In this document: one piece after another, positions 17,354 through 26,398 of the stretch
Layout: every line of letters starts with the position of its first letter
How positions within the stretch are numbered: position 1 is the first letter of the stretch
Made by a program: the position numbers and the translations under genes
Source: Haloarcula salinisoli
Lineage (GTDB): Archaea; Halobacteriota; Halobacteria; Halobacteriales; Haloarculaceae
Direction: 5' to 3'
DNA length: 64,000 nucleotides
Assembly: GCF_019599405.1 (NCBI RefSeq)
Contig: NZ_RKLQ01000002.1
Span: 124,001-188,000, forward strand
The notes under the pieces: model-generated
The model's input: only the letters and a program-made list of their open reading frames with translations
Told to the model about the DNA's origin: nothing
Database searches by the model: none

Positions 17354-18667
17354 ATGGTCGAGTCACAGGTTCGCGGGAGCCCGCGCCGGGGGCTGGTGTC
17401 GGCGACGCTGGGCTTTTTCATCGGGTTCGCGGGCGTCGTGCTCTACGGACCCGTCGCGACCGAGTTCAAATCGGCGATGGGCCTCTCCGGGCTGGCACTT
17501 GGCGCCCTCGTCGCCGCACCGCAGTTGACCGGGTCGCTGTTGCGCATCCCCTTCGGGGCGTGGGTCGACGATGTCGGCCCGCGCCGGCCGTTTCTGGTCT
17601 TGCTGGGCCTCTCCATCGTGGGGATGGCCGGGCTCGCGCTGCTCCTGACTGTCTTCTACCCCGGCGGGCTGACGATGGGGCTGTACCCGCTCGTCTTCCT
17701 CTTTGGCGCGCTCTCGGGCTGTGGCATCGCCGTCTTCTCGGTCGGGACGACCCAGACCGCCTACTGGTACCCAAAGGAGAGCCAGGGGACCGTCCTCGCG
17801 GTGTACGCGGGTCTGGGCAACAGCTCGCCGGCGCTGTTTACGCTCGCGCTCCCTATCGCGCTGGGTGCGCTCGGGCTCACGACCGCGTATCTCGTCTGGT
17901 TCGCCTTCCTCGTGGTCGGGACGGTCGCCTACGCGGTCACCGCGGTCGACCCGCCCTCGTTCCAGCTGCGCGCCGAGGGGCTCGACCCCGAGACGAGCGA
18001 GGCCCGTGCGCGCGAGCACGGCCAGGAGCTGTTCCCCGGCGGCGACGCCTTCGCCTCCGTCCGTGACGCCGCGAGCATCCGTCAGACCTGGGTGCTCGTC
18101 GCGCTGTTTTTCACGTCTTTCGGCGGCTTTCTCGCCCTCACGGTGTGGCTCCCCTCCTACTGGGTCAGTATCCACGGGGTAGACGTCCAGTCGGCCGGGG
18201 TGGTGACCGCCGTGGCCTTCACGCTGCTCGCGGCGCTCATCCGGATTCCGGGTGGCGTCCTGAGCGACCGTATCGGTGGCGAGGTGACGGCGGTCGGCAG
18301 CTTCCTCCTCGTGGCCGTCGCGGCGGCCACGCTCGTCGTGACCCGGCACTACACCGTCGCGCTCGGTGCGACAGTCGCCATCGCCGTCGGGATGGGCGTC
18401 GCCAACGCGGCCGTGTTCCAGCTCGTCCCCGCCTACGTGCCGGAGGCCGTCGGCGGGGCCTCCGGACTGGTCGGCGGGCTCGGTGCGTTCGGCGGGTTCG
18501 TCGTCCCGCCGGTGCTCGGCGTCTTCGTCGACGTCTACGGGACCAGCGGTTACGCCACGGGCTTTGCCGTCTTCGTCGCGCTGGCGGTCGTCTCGGTCGC
18601 GCTCTCCGAGCGACTCTACCGCCGGCAGCCGACGACGGGGCCCGACGCCGTCCCGGCCGACGACTAG
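17354..18667 (+). CDS. narK: Nitrate/nitrite transporter, NarK/NNP family of MFS (narK1)
   Basis: 437 residues, about 12 membrane helices. The MFS loop between helices 2 and 3 reads FGAWVDDVGPRRP, and the NNP-type Gly-rich motifs are seen in helix 5 (AVYAGLGNSSPALFTLALP) and in helix 11 (GGLGAFGGFVVPP). It imports nitrate (possibly exchanging nitrite) across the cell membrane. It lies directly downstream of nasA1 and has its own TATA box, so it can be expressed alone or with nasA1. A repeat follows it. Confidence 0.85.
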   Translation: MVESQVRGSPRRGLVSATLGFFIGFAGVVLYGPVATEFKSAMGLSGLALGALVAAPQLTGSLLRIPFGAWVDDVGPRRPFLVLLGLSIVGMAGLALLLTVFYPGGLTMGLYPLVFLFGALSGCGIAVFSVGTTQTAYWYPKESQGTVLAVYAGLGNSSPALFTLALPIALGALGLTTAYLVWFAFLVVGTVAYAVTAVDPPSFQLRAEGLDPETSEARAREHGQELFPGGDAFASVRDAASIRQTWVLVALFFTSFGGFLALTVWLPSYWVSIHGVDVQSAGVVTAVAFTLLAALIRIPGGVLSDRIGGEVTAVGSFLLVAVAAATLVVTRHYTVALGATVAIAVGMGVANAAVFQLVPAYVPEAVGGASGLVGGLGAFGGFVVPPVLGVFVDVYGTSGYATGFAVFVALAVVSVALSERLYRRQPTTGPDAVPADD

Positions 18668-18689
18668 TGAGGCAGTGTGAGAAACGAAC

Positions 18690-18830
18690 AGCCTCGTTAC
18701 ACGCGAACGGAGAAAGCGAGGCGAGAACGCAGTGACAGCCTCGAACGCGAACGGAGAGGGAGCTCCTCTCTCAAGCAGTCGGGCGGCACTGCCGCCCGAC
18801 GGCGGTGTAAACCGTGCGCACAGCGTCGAC
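18690..18830. repeat. Degenerate hairpin repeat, copy 5 (GTCGGGCGGC subtype)
   Basis: This fills the gap between convergent narK1 and nasA2. It contains the block CTCAAGCAGTCGGGCGGC with hairpin GTCGGGCGGC-ACT-GCCGCCCGAC (18778-18800), preceded by a GAGAGGGAG...CTCTCTC hairpin. The same block occurs at about 33.1 kb (loop AGC) and 49.7 kb (loop TTT). It may act as a bidirectional terminator here. Confidence 0.65.
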
Positions 18831-18841
18831 CCCGGGCCGCC

Positions 18842-20950
18842 TCAGTCGGTACTGCTGGATCGGGTGTGTGAGAGCCCGCTGCGGGTCACCGTCGAGGACG
18901 TATCCGGCGAGGCCAGCCGGACCGCACACTGCTTGTAGTTGGGTTCGCTGGAGTCGGGGTCGACCATCGGCAGCGTCAACTCGTTGACCGCAGGGTGGTG
19001 GACGTCCATCCATATCGCGTCGGTCGGGACGCCGTCGTCGGGTGCGAGGTCGACGGGTACGCTCGCGCGCCGGGATTCGAGGATAGTGCGACCGCGGTCG
19101 AGCAGGTGGACGAACTGGCCGGCGGTCTCGGGGTGAATCCGCGCGGTCGGCACCTCGCTGGTCGCCTCGCGGCTGCGGACGCCGGTGTTGTACGCGTCCG
19201 GCCGGCGGCCGGTCGTCAGGGTCAGCGGATAGGCCGCGTCGGTCGGTTCGGGCACGCCATCGAAGGAGGCCGTTGCGAACTGGGCGTTCCCGGTCTCAGT
19301 GGGGAACGACCACGACTCGTTCGCGCCGTCGTAGTACCGATAGCCGCCCTCCGAGGACTCGTCCGGGGCGGGCCAGCGGACGGCCAGCTCCCGGTCAAGG
19401 CGGTCGTACGTGATACCCGAGAGATCGGCGACCGTCCCCGCGGTGAGTGAAGCGAACTCGTCGAACACCGACTCGGGGGAAAGGGGCGGGTCGTCGAAGA
19501 GGCCGGACTCGATGCGGTTGCCGACCGCGGCGATGATGTCGAGGTCCGGACGGACGCCGTCGGTGACGTCACTCACCGCCGTCACGCGGGAGACCCGCCG
19601 CTCCATGTTCGTCGTCGTCCCCTCGGTCTCGCCCCACGTCGCCGCCGGCAACACCACGTCGGCGTGTTCGACGGTCTCCGAGCGGAAGGCGTCCTGGACG
19701 ACGAGGAACACGTCGTCGAGCGCGCGGGCGACGGTCGTGGCGTCGGGCATCCCGGCGACGGGGTTCGTCGCGACCGTCCAGACGGCGTCGATGTGGCCCC
19801 GGTTTATTTGGTCGACGATACCGACCGGCCCCGGACCTGTAGTTTCGGGGAGCCTCGACAGGGGAACCTCCCACGTCTCGGCGACCTCGGCCCGGGCGGC
19901 CGCGTCGTCGAAGGCCCGCTGGCCGGGGAGCGTCCCCTTCGAGGAGCAGACCCGGACCCCCATTGAGTTGGCCTGCCCCGTCAGCGAGAACGGGCCCGTG
20001 CCCGGCCCCATGTTGCCCGTCGCCAGACAGCAGTCGATGAGCGTGCGGGCGGCGTCGGTGCCGTGGGTGCTCTGGTTGACGCCCATCCCCCAGTACAGCA
20101 GTGTCGGTGACTCGAAGGCGGCGGCGAGGTCCTCGACGGTCTCGGGGGAGACCCCGGCGGTGGCCGCGGCGTCGTCGACGGGGGGGAGCGAGTCGACGAG
20201 CGCCTCGAAGCCGTCGGTGTAGGCGTCGACGAACTCGTGGTCGATGCGGTCGGTCTCGACCAGCCGCGCGAGGACGGCACGCGAAAGCGCCAGGTCCGTT
20301 CCGGGGTCGGGCTGGACGAGCGTGTCGGCGTCCTCGGCGGTCTCGGATTCGACCGGGTCGACCACGACGAGCCGGCTGTCCGACTCGACGGCGCTATCCA
20401 GAATCCATCGATAGAGGACCGGATGGGCCGCCGCAGGGTTCGCCCCCCACACCAGGTGGGTCTCGGCCTCGGGGATATCGTCGTAGGTACACGGCGGCGC
20501 GTCGCTCCCGAAGACGTCGTAGTATGCCGTCACCGCCGACGCCATACACAGCGTCGTGTTCGCATCGTAGTAGGTCGTCCCGATACCACCGCGGGCGACC
20601 TTGCCGAGCGCATAGGCGGCCTCGTTGGTCTGCTGGCCGCTCCCGAGGATGGCCAGCGAATCGGGGTCGTCGGCGACGGTCCCGATGAACTCCGCGGCGA
20701 CGATACCCAGCGCCGTCTCCCACGAGGCGGGTCTGAGCGTGTCGCCGCGGCGGACCAGCGGCTCCGTGAGCCACTCGCCGTCGGGGTTTTCGGTCTCCCG
20801 GATGCCGCGCTCGCAGGCGAGTCCTCCCGTCGCCGGGTGGTCGTAGTCACCCCGGACCTTGTCGACGCCGTACCCCTCGTCGACGCCCCGCTGTTGCTGG
20901 CCACAGCCGACGGCACACCGCATACACGTCGTCGGTTTCCATTGTGTCAT
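18842..20950 (-). CDS. nasA: Assimilatory nitrate reductase, molybdopterin catalytic subunit (copy 2)
   Basis: 702 residues, paralogue of the 15087-17162 gene, with the same cluster ligands (Cys9, Cys12, Cys16, Cys46), the same Mo-site motif NTTLCMASAV at 135 and the same LTGQANSMG region. The copies diverge mainly in surface segments and the C-terminus (this one ends in a Ser/Thr-rich tail). The frame stays open upstream to 21049, but MTQWKPTTCMRC at 20950 aligns with the start of copy 1. A TATA-like element (minus strand GCTAATAGG, about 21058-21066) implies a leader of about 85 bases carrying an inverted repeat. Confidence 0.87.
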   Translation of the reverse strand: MTQWKPTTCMRCAVGCGQQQRGVDEGYGVDKVRGDYDHPATGGLACERGIRETENPDGEWLTEPLVRRGDTLRPASWETALGIVAAEFIGTVADDPDSLAILGSGQQTNEAAYALGKVARGGIGTTYYDANTTLCMASAVTAYYDVFGSDAPPCTYDDIPEAETHLVWGANPAAAHPVLYRWILDSAVESDSRLVVVDPVESETAEDADTLVQPDPGTDLALSRAVLARLVETDRIDHEFVDAYTDGFEALVDSLPPVDDAAATAGVSPETVEDLAAAFESPTLLYWGMGVNQSTHGTDAARTLIDCCLATGNMGPGTGPFSLTGQANSMGVRVCSSKGTLPGQRAFDDAAARAEVAETWEVPLSRLPETTGPGPVGIVDQINRGHIDAVWTVATNPVAGMPDATTVARALDDVFLVVQDAFRSETVEHADVVLPAATWGETEGTTTNMERRVSRVTAVSDVTDGVRPDLDIIAAVGNRIESGLFDDPPLSPESVFDEFASLTAGTVADLSGITYDRLDRELAVRWPAPDESSEGGYRYYDGANESWSFPTETGNAQFATASFDGVPEPTDAAYPLTLTTGRRPDAYNTGVRSREATSEVPTARIHPETAGQFVHLLDRGRTILESRRASVPVDLAPDDGVPTDAIWMDVHHPAVNELTLPMVDPDSSEPNYKQCAVRLASPDTSSTVTRSGLSHTRSSSTD

Positions 20951-21034
20951 CTGTCTGTATCGAACTCCTGGTCGGTCCGCTCGCTGGACAGACCGCAGTA
21001 CGTTCCCCCGGCACCGACCCGAGTGGGGGACCGC

Positions 21035-21056
21035 TGTAGATAGTTGCAAATCTACA
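21035..21056. promoter_or_regulatory. Inverted repeat at the likely nasA2 transcription start
   Basis: TGTAGAT-N8-ATCTACA is a perfect 7-base inverted repeat just downstream of the TATA-like element of nasA2, where a repressor would block initiation. Confidence 0.45.
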
Positions 21057-21071
21057 ACCTATTAGCGTATT

Positions 21072-21092
21072 ACAGTTTTGAAATGTAACTGT
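21072..21092. promoter_or_regulatory. Second inverted repeat upstream of nasA2
   Basis: ACAGTT-N9-AACTGT, perfect 6-base arms, lies immediately upstream of the TATA-like element, the position expected for an activator. CTGGACGTAA at 21106-21115 resembles the GGACGTT core found upstream of narK1 and amt. Confidence 0.35.
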
Positions 21093-21218
21093 CAAAAGCA
21101 TTTCGCTGGACGTAAATTTCCTAACTGAGTGTATTCTGTGAAGACTTGCTTCGCGAAGTTGGCGTGAGGGCGGCGGCGTGACCTCGGAGCCCCGCCGGGA
21201 CTGGCCAGCGGTCGCGAC

Positions 21219-21371
21219 TCAGGCTATCGCGCCGGCCTGGCCCTGGAAGGCCAGGTACAGCGAGAACACCGTCACCAGAATCGCGATTATCATCTCGAGG
21301 TACAGCACTGCTCGGCCGTACTTGTACCACTCACCGTACTCCTCGCCGGCGTTTGCGTCTGCTTCTGCCAT
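21219..21371 (-). CDS. Small single-span membrane protein coupled to narK2 (50 residues)
   Basis: The ATG shares its A with the narK2 stop (TGATG, one-base overlap), so the two are translationally coupled. The protein has an acidic start (MAEADANAGEEYGEWYKYGR) and one hydrophobic helix (residues about 24-43, rich in Ile, Leu, Val), ending QGQAGAIA. Its size and coupling suggest an accessory subunit or stabiliser of the transporter. I do not recognise the family. Confidence 0.75.
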   Translation of the reverse strand: MAEADANAGEEYGEWYKYGRAVLYLEMIIAILVTVFSLYLAFQGQAGAIA

Positions 21372-22732
21372 CAGTCGTCACCTCCCGCAGCGGCAGGGCC
21401 CGCGTCGTCGCCGCCCAGCCACCGCTCCGAGGAGCCGAGGCCGTGTTCGCGCGGGTCGTCCTCGTGTTTCATCGCCCAGGCGTAGAACAGCATCAGGGGG
21501 ATGAATATCCCGACACCGACCACCGCGTAGCCCCAGTGGATGCTCGGCAGGGCCCCCGAGGCGAAGATGATCGGGAAGACGATGCCTCCGCTGGTCGAGA
21601 TGCCACCGATGAAGCCCGACGCCGTCCCGGGTCGGTCCGGGAACATGTTCGGAACGATGGCGAACACACCGCCGGTCCCGAAGCTCACCGTGATGCCGAA
21701 GAAGGCGAGCACGAGGACCGAGGCCGGGAGCAGCCCGGCCACGCCGATGGCGGTCAGTGCAACCATCGTGAGCGTGATGAGGATGAGCGCGGTCATCAGC
21801 CAGTGGACACGCGGCGAGTAGTCCTGGGTCGTCGAGAGGTACGGGTACGGCGTCCAGTCTTTCCGCTGCCAGAGGTCGGACATATACCCCGAGAACGGCC
21901 GGAACAGCGAGGCGTTGAACGACTGGACCGCGGCGAAGGTCCCCGCTGCGGTCTGGATGGCCGCCGTGCTCTCGAAGCCGAGGCCCGCGATCTGGTCGGC
22001 GAACCCTCTTTCGTAGTAGGTCGGCAGCCAGCTGTTCATCGCGATTTCGAGGCCGAACGACATCATGTAGGCAAACATCAGCGCGATGGCAGCCCACCGC
22101 GTCCAGACGAACATCGTATCGCCGAATCCGGAGTTGGCCTTGGCGGTCTCTGCGGTCTCGATGTCCTTCGCGGGTTCACCGCGCACCTTGTAGACGATAG
22201 CGATGAACACGCCGACGATACCGAGATGCAGGAACGCCTCCGAGAATCCGGTGCCGTAGATACGGGGCAACAGGAGCGCCCCGACACCGGCACCGACGTT
22301 GCCGGTCCCGGCGTAGAGGCCCTCGGCGGTCCCCATCTCGTTCTCCTCGAACCACTGTGCGACGTGCTGGATACCGACCACGAAGCTGATACCGGCGGAG
22401 GCGACGATCATCCGCTCGATGAACAGCACCTGGAAGTCCGTGAGGAACCAGAACCCAGACGCGTACGCGGAGGCGATACTGACGAGCCCGGAGTAGCCCA
22501 GGATGATGGCGAAGACGTTGTGCGCGCCGAGTCGGTCCGAGGCCCAGCCGGCGATGACGCGTCCCGGCGGTGCGAGCCAGATGGCGGAACTGGCAAGCAG
22601 TCCCAGTTGCCCGGTCGAGAGGTTGTAGAACTCCCCGATGGACGGGCTGAACGCCGCCGTCGAGAACCACATCAGGAACGCCCAGAAGAAGGCGACCGTC
22701 GCGATGATGAGTTGCTCGATTTTATTCGTCAC
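21371..22732 (-). CDS. narK: Nitrate/nitrite transporter, NarK/NNP family of MFS (narK2)
   Basis: 453 residues, 12 predicted helices. NNP-type Gly-rich motifs are clear: GLYAGTGNVGAGVGALLLP (helix 5 region) and the stretch from FGTGGVFAIVPNMFP to GFIGGISTSGG (helix 10-11 region). It is only distantly related to narK1, so the two may differ in substrate or direction (nitrate uptake against nitrite exchange). The GTG at 22732 is the earliest possible start (an in-frame stop lies two codons upstream), and it overlaps the stop of a small upstream ORF (GTGA). The C-terminus is acidic and Gly-rich. Confidence 0.86.
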   Translation of the reverse strand: MTNKIEQLIIATVAFFWAFLMWFSTAAFSPSIGEFYNLSTGQLGLLASSAIWLAPPGRVIAGWASDRLGAHNVFAIILGYSGLVSIASAYASGFWFLTDFQVLFIERMIVASAGISFVVGIQHVAQWFEENEMGTAEGLYAGTGNVGAGVGALLLPRIYGTGFSEAFLHLGIVGVFIAIVYKVRGEPAKDIETAETAKANSGFGDTMFVWTRWAAIALMFAYMMSFGLEIAMNSWLPTYYERGFADQIAGLGFESTAAIQTAAGTFAAVQSFNASLFRPFSGYMSDLWQRKDWTPYPYLSTTQDYSPRVHWLMTALILITLTMVALTAIGVAGLLPASVLVLAFFGITVSFGTGGVFAIVPNMFPDRPGTASGFIGGISTSGGIVFPIIFASGALPSIHWGYAVVGVGIFIPLMLFYAWAMKHEDDPREHGLGSSERWLGGDDAGPAAAGGDD

Positions 22733-22902
22733 GGGGCTTCACCCCCGGCGTTCGCGACCGGCGGGGTGGCTGGGAGTCGGTTCGGCCGACCGCGGGACTG
22801 CTGGCGTCGTAGCATTCGTTTTCGGGTGGTGCGTTGGAAGCCGGACGACACGTCCGGGCGCGTCGCGGTATTGTCCATCATTCTTTTTGTATAGGTGTTC
22901 AT
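22729..22902 (-). CDS. Small basic ORF upstream of and overlapping narK2
   Basis: A 57-residue frame (start MNTYTKRMMDN) ends in a TGA that overlaps the GTG start of narK2 by four bases. narK2 has no TATA box at the leaderless distance, so it is probably translated from a longer transcript covering this ORF. The product is Arg-rich with no clear domain. It may be a leader peptide rather than a functional protein. An internal ATG pair at 22881/22878 is an alternative start. Confidence 0.4.
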   Translation of the reverse strand: MNTYTKRMMDNTATRPDVSSGFQRTTRKRMLRRQQSRGRPNRLPATPPVANAGGEAP

Positions 22903-23245
22903 CTGTATCGCGAATTTTTCACTGATTCGTCCACTGTTCTCGTTTAGAACCGCACAGAGCACAACAGTAAAACTCTAATCGTTTAACAAACTACATTCAG
23001 AGCTAGCGTCGTTGCCGCGTGACCAAAAGTCGTTCAGAACGTCGGGCAGTCAGGAGCCAATTTGACAAACAGCAAAATTGGTCACTGGTTTTCGGCGATT
23101 AGAAAACGGGCCATCGGGCCGAGTGCGCGTGCGGTCGTCAGTGTCACCGCAAACTGGCAGCAGGCGAGCGCGACGACGGGGGAGACTGCCGGTCCGAACG
23201 ATAGGCACCACCGCGAATGCCGTCAGTGTGGGACAGCCGGCAGTA
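22903..23245. other. Intergenic region upstream of narK2 operon
   Basis: The left part is AT-rich and should contain the narK2-operon promoter (minus-strand GTTCTAAACG near 22945). There is a 7-base inverted repeat CCAATTT-N11-AAATTGG at 23057-23081. On the minus strand, 23082-23170 reads as a short hydrophobic tail ending in ARFLIAENQ then a stop, with no start codon. It may be the remnant of a membrane-protein gene. Confidence 0.35.
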
Positions 23246-23536
23246 TCAGGAACCACCAGCCCGGGCTGCACCGACGAAGAAGAGCCCGATGACCACCAGC
23301 GTGTAGCCGAGCCAGCCGACGGTCGGCAGCGGTTCGTACCACTGGACGACACCGGTCGCGACACTGACGAGGCCGGCGAGAACGACCGGAGGGCCGCCAC
23401 GGGCGATATACCGTGAAAGCTCCGGACCGGGGTCGAACGCCGGCAGATATTCGATGGCGCCCATGCGAAGCACGCTCCCGAGGACCACGAGGCCACAGCC
23501 GAGCACGAAGACGGTCGCCGGAATCACGACGCTCAT
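23246..23536 (-). CDS. Small membrane protein, 96 residues
   Basis: Three hydrophobic segments (about 3-20, 40-60, 70-90) separated by short polar loops such as DPGPELSRYIARGG. Not assigned to a family. Frames open further upstream, but MSVVIPATVF at 23536 has a TATA-like CATTATGTA (minus strand) about 27 bases upstream, so it is taken as the start. It is adjacent to another small membrane protein on the same strand. Confidence 0.6.
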   Translation of the reverse strand: MSVVIPATVFVLGCGLVVLGSVLRMGAIEYLPAFDPGPELSRYIARGGPPVVLAGLVSVATGVVQWYEPLPTVGWLGYTLVVIGLFFVGAARAGGS

Positions 23537-23636
23537 GCTACCCGGTGGGCGACGCGCGTACATAATGGACGGGAATGGAACAACCATCCGAACGGACAGA
23601 TAGTGACCGTTCGTAAACCGGTGCCGGCTTTCGCTG

Positions 23637-24029
23637 TTACATCGAGTACTTTTCGGCGCGTCGGAGTCGGCGCTGTGGAATCGGATAGACGACGCCGAAC
23701 ACCACGCGGTTGACGAGCGTCGCGAGACCGAAGCCGGCGACGGCCGTCGAGAGCACGAGTCCGGGGCCGAGCGGCGTCGCCGCGACCACGCCGACCAGCA
23801 ACGCACCCAGCAGGACCACCGTGCCTAGATAGACGGTGAGTCGGCGGCGGACACTGGCGCCCTCGAGGCGCTGTTCGTCGGCGTAGGTCGCGGCACCCGA
23901 GAGCAGCGTCGTCACGACCGCGATCCACCAGACCTGTCCGAGTGTTGTCGGCGAAATCGCGAGGCCCCCCAGCAGGAGGATGAGGAGCCCAGACCCGCAG
24001 TCCGCGAGCAGTATTCGTTTTGTGTTCAT
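23637..24029 (-). CDS. Four-helix membrane protein, 130 residues
   Basis: MNTKRILLADCGSG starts a protein with four hydrophobic segments (about 8-28, 32-52, 65-88, 92-110) and a basic C-terminal tail (PQRRLRRAEKYSM) that by the positive-inside rule should be cytoplasmic. The family is unknown. A longer start at 24095 adds a Pro-rich segment and is less likely. Together with the preceding gene it may form a small membrane pair. Confidence 0.55.
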   Translation of the reverse strand: MNTKRILLADCGSGLLILLLGGLAISPTTLGQVWWIAVVTTLLSGAATYADEQRLEGASVRRRLTVYLGTVVLLGALLVGVVAATPLGPGLVLSTAVAGFGLATLVNRVVFGVVYPIPQRRLRRAEKYSM

Positions 24030-24146
24030 CTGTTTAGTTTCTGCCGGGAGTGGCGTACATCTCGGGTCAGTCGGCGTCGTCGGTACTACGTACACGCAGA
24101 GTAAGCCAGTAGAAAGTACTGGTCGGTGCAGGTATCGCGACGGCGC

Positions 24147-25001
24147 CTATAGCTCCCGGGCCACGACCGGCGCGGCGCTGACATCGCTGACCACCCGCTC
24201 CAGGGTGTCGGTGCCGTAGACGGATTCGACGCCCGCACTCGACAGCTTCGTGAGCGCGTTGCTCGCGAGCATCGGGTGGACGCAGGTGACGTAGACCCGC
24301 TCGGCGTCGCGGTCGTTCAGGACGGCGACGGACTCGCTCATGGTCGAGCCGGTCGCGATGATGTCGTCGACCAGCACCACGTCCCGCCCCGCGACGGCGG
24401 CGTCGCTGGGGCGAATCTGGATGTCGCCGCTGTCGTAATCGCGGTCTTTCTCGAAGAAGTCCGTCGCGCCGGTCCCGTAGGCGTCTCTGACCGTTTCGGC
24501 CAGTTCGATGGCCCCCTCGTCGGGCGAGAGAAAGAGCGGCTCGTCGAGGTCGGCCGGGAGCGGCGCCGCGAGCACCGACGCGGCGTCGACGTTGGTCGCG
24601 GGAACAGTAAAGAAGTCACAGACGGCGGGCTCGTGGGGGTTGACGGTGACGACGCGGTCGGTCCCCGTCGAGATAGCACGGGCCATCGCTCGCGAGGAGA
24701 CCGGTTCGCCCTCTCGGAACGCCTCGTCCTGGCGGGCATACCCCATGTACGGGACGACCGTGACGACCTCGTTGGCGCCGGCCTCGCGGGCGGCGTCCTG
24801 CAACTGGAGCACCTGGAGGTGGGCGTCCGAGTCGACCGTCGAGGCGACGACGACCGCCCGCTCGCCCGCTACCGCCTCGGGCACGCGGACGACGTGCTCC
24901 CCGTCAGGGAACCGTTCGTACTCGACCCGCCCGAGCGGTTCGTCGGCCGCCTCCGAGAGCGCCGCCGCAAACGCCTGTGTCTCCGCGCCGGGGATAATCA
25001 T
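24147..25001 (-). CDS. prs: Ribose-phosphate pyrophosphokinase
   Basis: 284 residues, the short archaeal PRPP synthetase. It makes PRPP from ribose 5-phosphate and ATP for nucleotide, His and Trp synthesis. The PRPP-binding loop VVLVDDIIATGSTMSES is intact, and YMGYARQDEAFREGE is the family's flexible-loop region. MIIPGAETQ at 25001 is chosen over 25049, because a TATA-like GGTTTAGCC (minus strand) sits 22-30 bases upstream and the longer version adds a non-conserved basic extension. Confidence 0.94.
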   Translation of the reverse strand: MIIPGAETQAFAAALSEAADEPLGRVEYERFPDGEHVVRVPEAVAGERAVVVASTVDSDAHLQVLQLQDAAREAGANEVVTVVPYMGYARQDEAFREGEPVSSRAMARAISTGTDRVVTVNPHEPAVCDFFTVPATNVDAASVLAAPLPADLDEPLFLSPDEGAIELAETVRDAYGTGATDFFEKDRDYDSGDIQIRPSDAAVAGRDVVLVDDIIATGSTMSESVAVLNDRDAERVYVTCVHPMLASNALTKLSSAGVESVYGTDTLERVVSDVSAAPVVAREL

Positions 25002-25092
25002 GTGCGAGGGGTGGCTGGCCGGGCTAAACCGCTTTTCGATTCGGGCCACCGGGAAGAGTTATCAATCGGTGTGAAGACACGTCGGGCAAGGG

Positions 25093-25539
25093 ATGGAACG
25101 ACGTGAACTGTGGTTTCTCGACTGGATAGACGTCGTTCAGTTCGGGGTCATCGCCACCGGAATTCTCTCGAGCGCTGTCGGCGCGCGGAAACTCGACGCG
25201 GCGTATCCACTCGAATCCCGGATGGAGCCGCTCGTCGGGACGCCGATAGGCGCCTGGAGCGTGTTCTGGCTCGGCGTCGGTCTCGTCGTTTTCGGCGTCG
25301 GCATGACCACCCCGTCCGTGCTGGAGGCGCACGATGTGGCCCTGTTTTCGGAGCGCCAGCGGTCGGGGCTGGTGCTATCGGGCTCCATCATCCTCCTCCC
25401 GTCACTGTTCGCAGGAGTGGGCATCTTTCTCGCGTTCCCGCTCCTCTATGTCACGGTGCCTGCTGGCCTTGCCGGGGTAGCCACCGCCATGGGGTGGCGA
25501 GTTGTCGAACTCGTGTGGCCTCGTCTCAGACCCTCCTGA
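25093..25539 (+). CDS. Four-span membrane protein, 148 residues
   Basis: Hydrophobic segments at about 13-32, 52-72, 92-112 and 116-136, with polar ends. The motif ESRMEPLVGTPIGAWSVFWLG links helices 1 and 2. The family is not recognised. It is divergent from prs across a 91-base gap that must hold both promoters. Composition is typical of the window. Confidence 0.5.
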   Translation: MERRELWFLDWIDVVQFGVIATGILSSAVGARKLDAAYPLESRMEPLVGTPIGAWSVFWLGVGLVVFGVGMTTPSVLEAHDVALFSERQRSGLVLSGSIILLPSLFAGVGIFLAFPLLYVTVPAGLAGVATAMGWRVVELVWPRLRPS

Positions 25540-25543
25540 GCGG

Positions 25544-26398
25544 TCACGCCACGGCGATACCGGCGACCTCGGGCACACCGAGCGACCGGGACCGCCAGCC
25601 CCCCCGGCCGTCGGCGGTCGCCTCGTCGGCCGTGTCCACGAGGAAGGTGCCGTCCTCGGTGATGGCGTAGGTGTCCTGCCCGTAGGTCACGTCGACGACC
25701 CGCTCGCGGACCGGGAGGTCACAGGGGCGCCAATGAGGGTCCGGGCTGGCGTTGCCGCGGTCGGTCAGTTCGTACAGTCCGTCGGCGTCGGCAGCGTGGA
25801 CTCGGCCGTCGTCACTCCCGTCAGTCGCGACGACGCCGTGTGCCCCCGAGCGGACGGGCAGCCAGTTCTCCCTCGCACCGACGGTGCCCTCCTGAGCGTC
25901 ACGCCTGTAGAGGCCGTCCGCCGTGGCGGCGAAGGGACCGGCCACGGCGGCGGCGTCGTGCAGGCCCAGATACGCACAGCCGGGCAGGCCGTAGACGCCG
26001 TCGGCGGCCGCGACGAGGTCGGGAGCGAGGGCTCGAACGTCGTCGACGGCCCCCATCTCCCACCACTCGCCGTCGTCGTAGCGGGCGACCCGTCCCTCGC
26101 CAGCGGCAACCAGCCCGTCGGCGTCGTACCCCACTGCCGTCGCGGGGCCAAACCCCGTCTCTGCGAAGCCGTCGTCGGTCGATATCAGCACCGAGTCCTC
26201 GGTGGCGACGGCGATTTCGCCGTTCGCGCCGGCGATGTCGCGGGCCGAACATCGGTTCGCGAGGCTGAACCGTCCAATCTGCCCACCGGCGGTCTCGACG
26301 CGAGTCACGCCCAGCCCCGACGCGACGTAGGCGTGGGTCTCCGCGCGGGTCTCGCCGTACATCCGCTTCTCGGAAATCGAGATGTCGTCGTCGCTCAT
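25544..26398 (-). CDS. Haloarchaeal beta-propeller-like protein (HVO_0234 type)
   Basis: 284 residues made of recurring short units in which an Asp/Gly turn is followed by a strand ([65 protein letters not shown]). This is the pattern of a beta-propeller. There is no signal peptide, so it is cytoplasmic. I recall the family in haloarchaea as HVO_0234-like, with unknown function. Its start overlaps the end of hemL by 4 bases (ATGA), so it is co-translated with hemL and may serve tetrapyrrole metabolism. Confidence 0.7.
   Translation of the reverse strand: MSDDDISISEKRMYGETRAETHAYVASGLGVTRVETAGGQIGRFSLANRCSARDIAGANGEIAVATEDSVLISTDDGFAETGFGPATAVGYDADGLVAAGEGRVARYDDGEWWEMGAVDDVRALAPDLVAAADGVYGLPGCAYLGLHDAAAVAGPFAATADGLYRRDAQEGTVGARENWLPVRSGAHGVVATDGSDDGRVHAADADGLYELTDRGNASPDPHWRPCDLPVRERVVDVTYGQDTYAITEDGTFLVDTADEATADGRGGWRSRSLGVPEVAGIAVA

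Noticed and set aside
23050-23496. 148-codon Ser/Arg-rich frame near the small membrane protein
   Set aside because: Out-of-frame shadow of the 23246-23536 gene.
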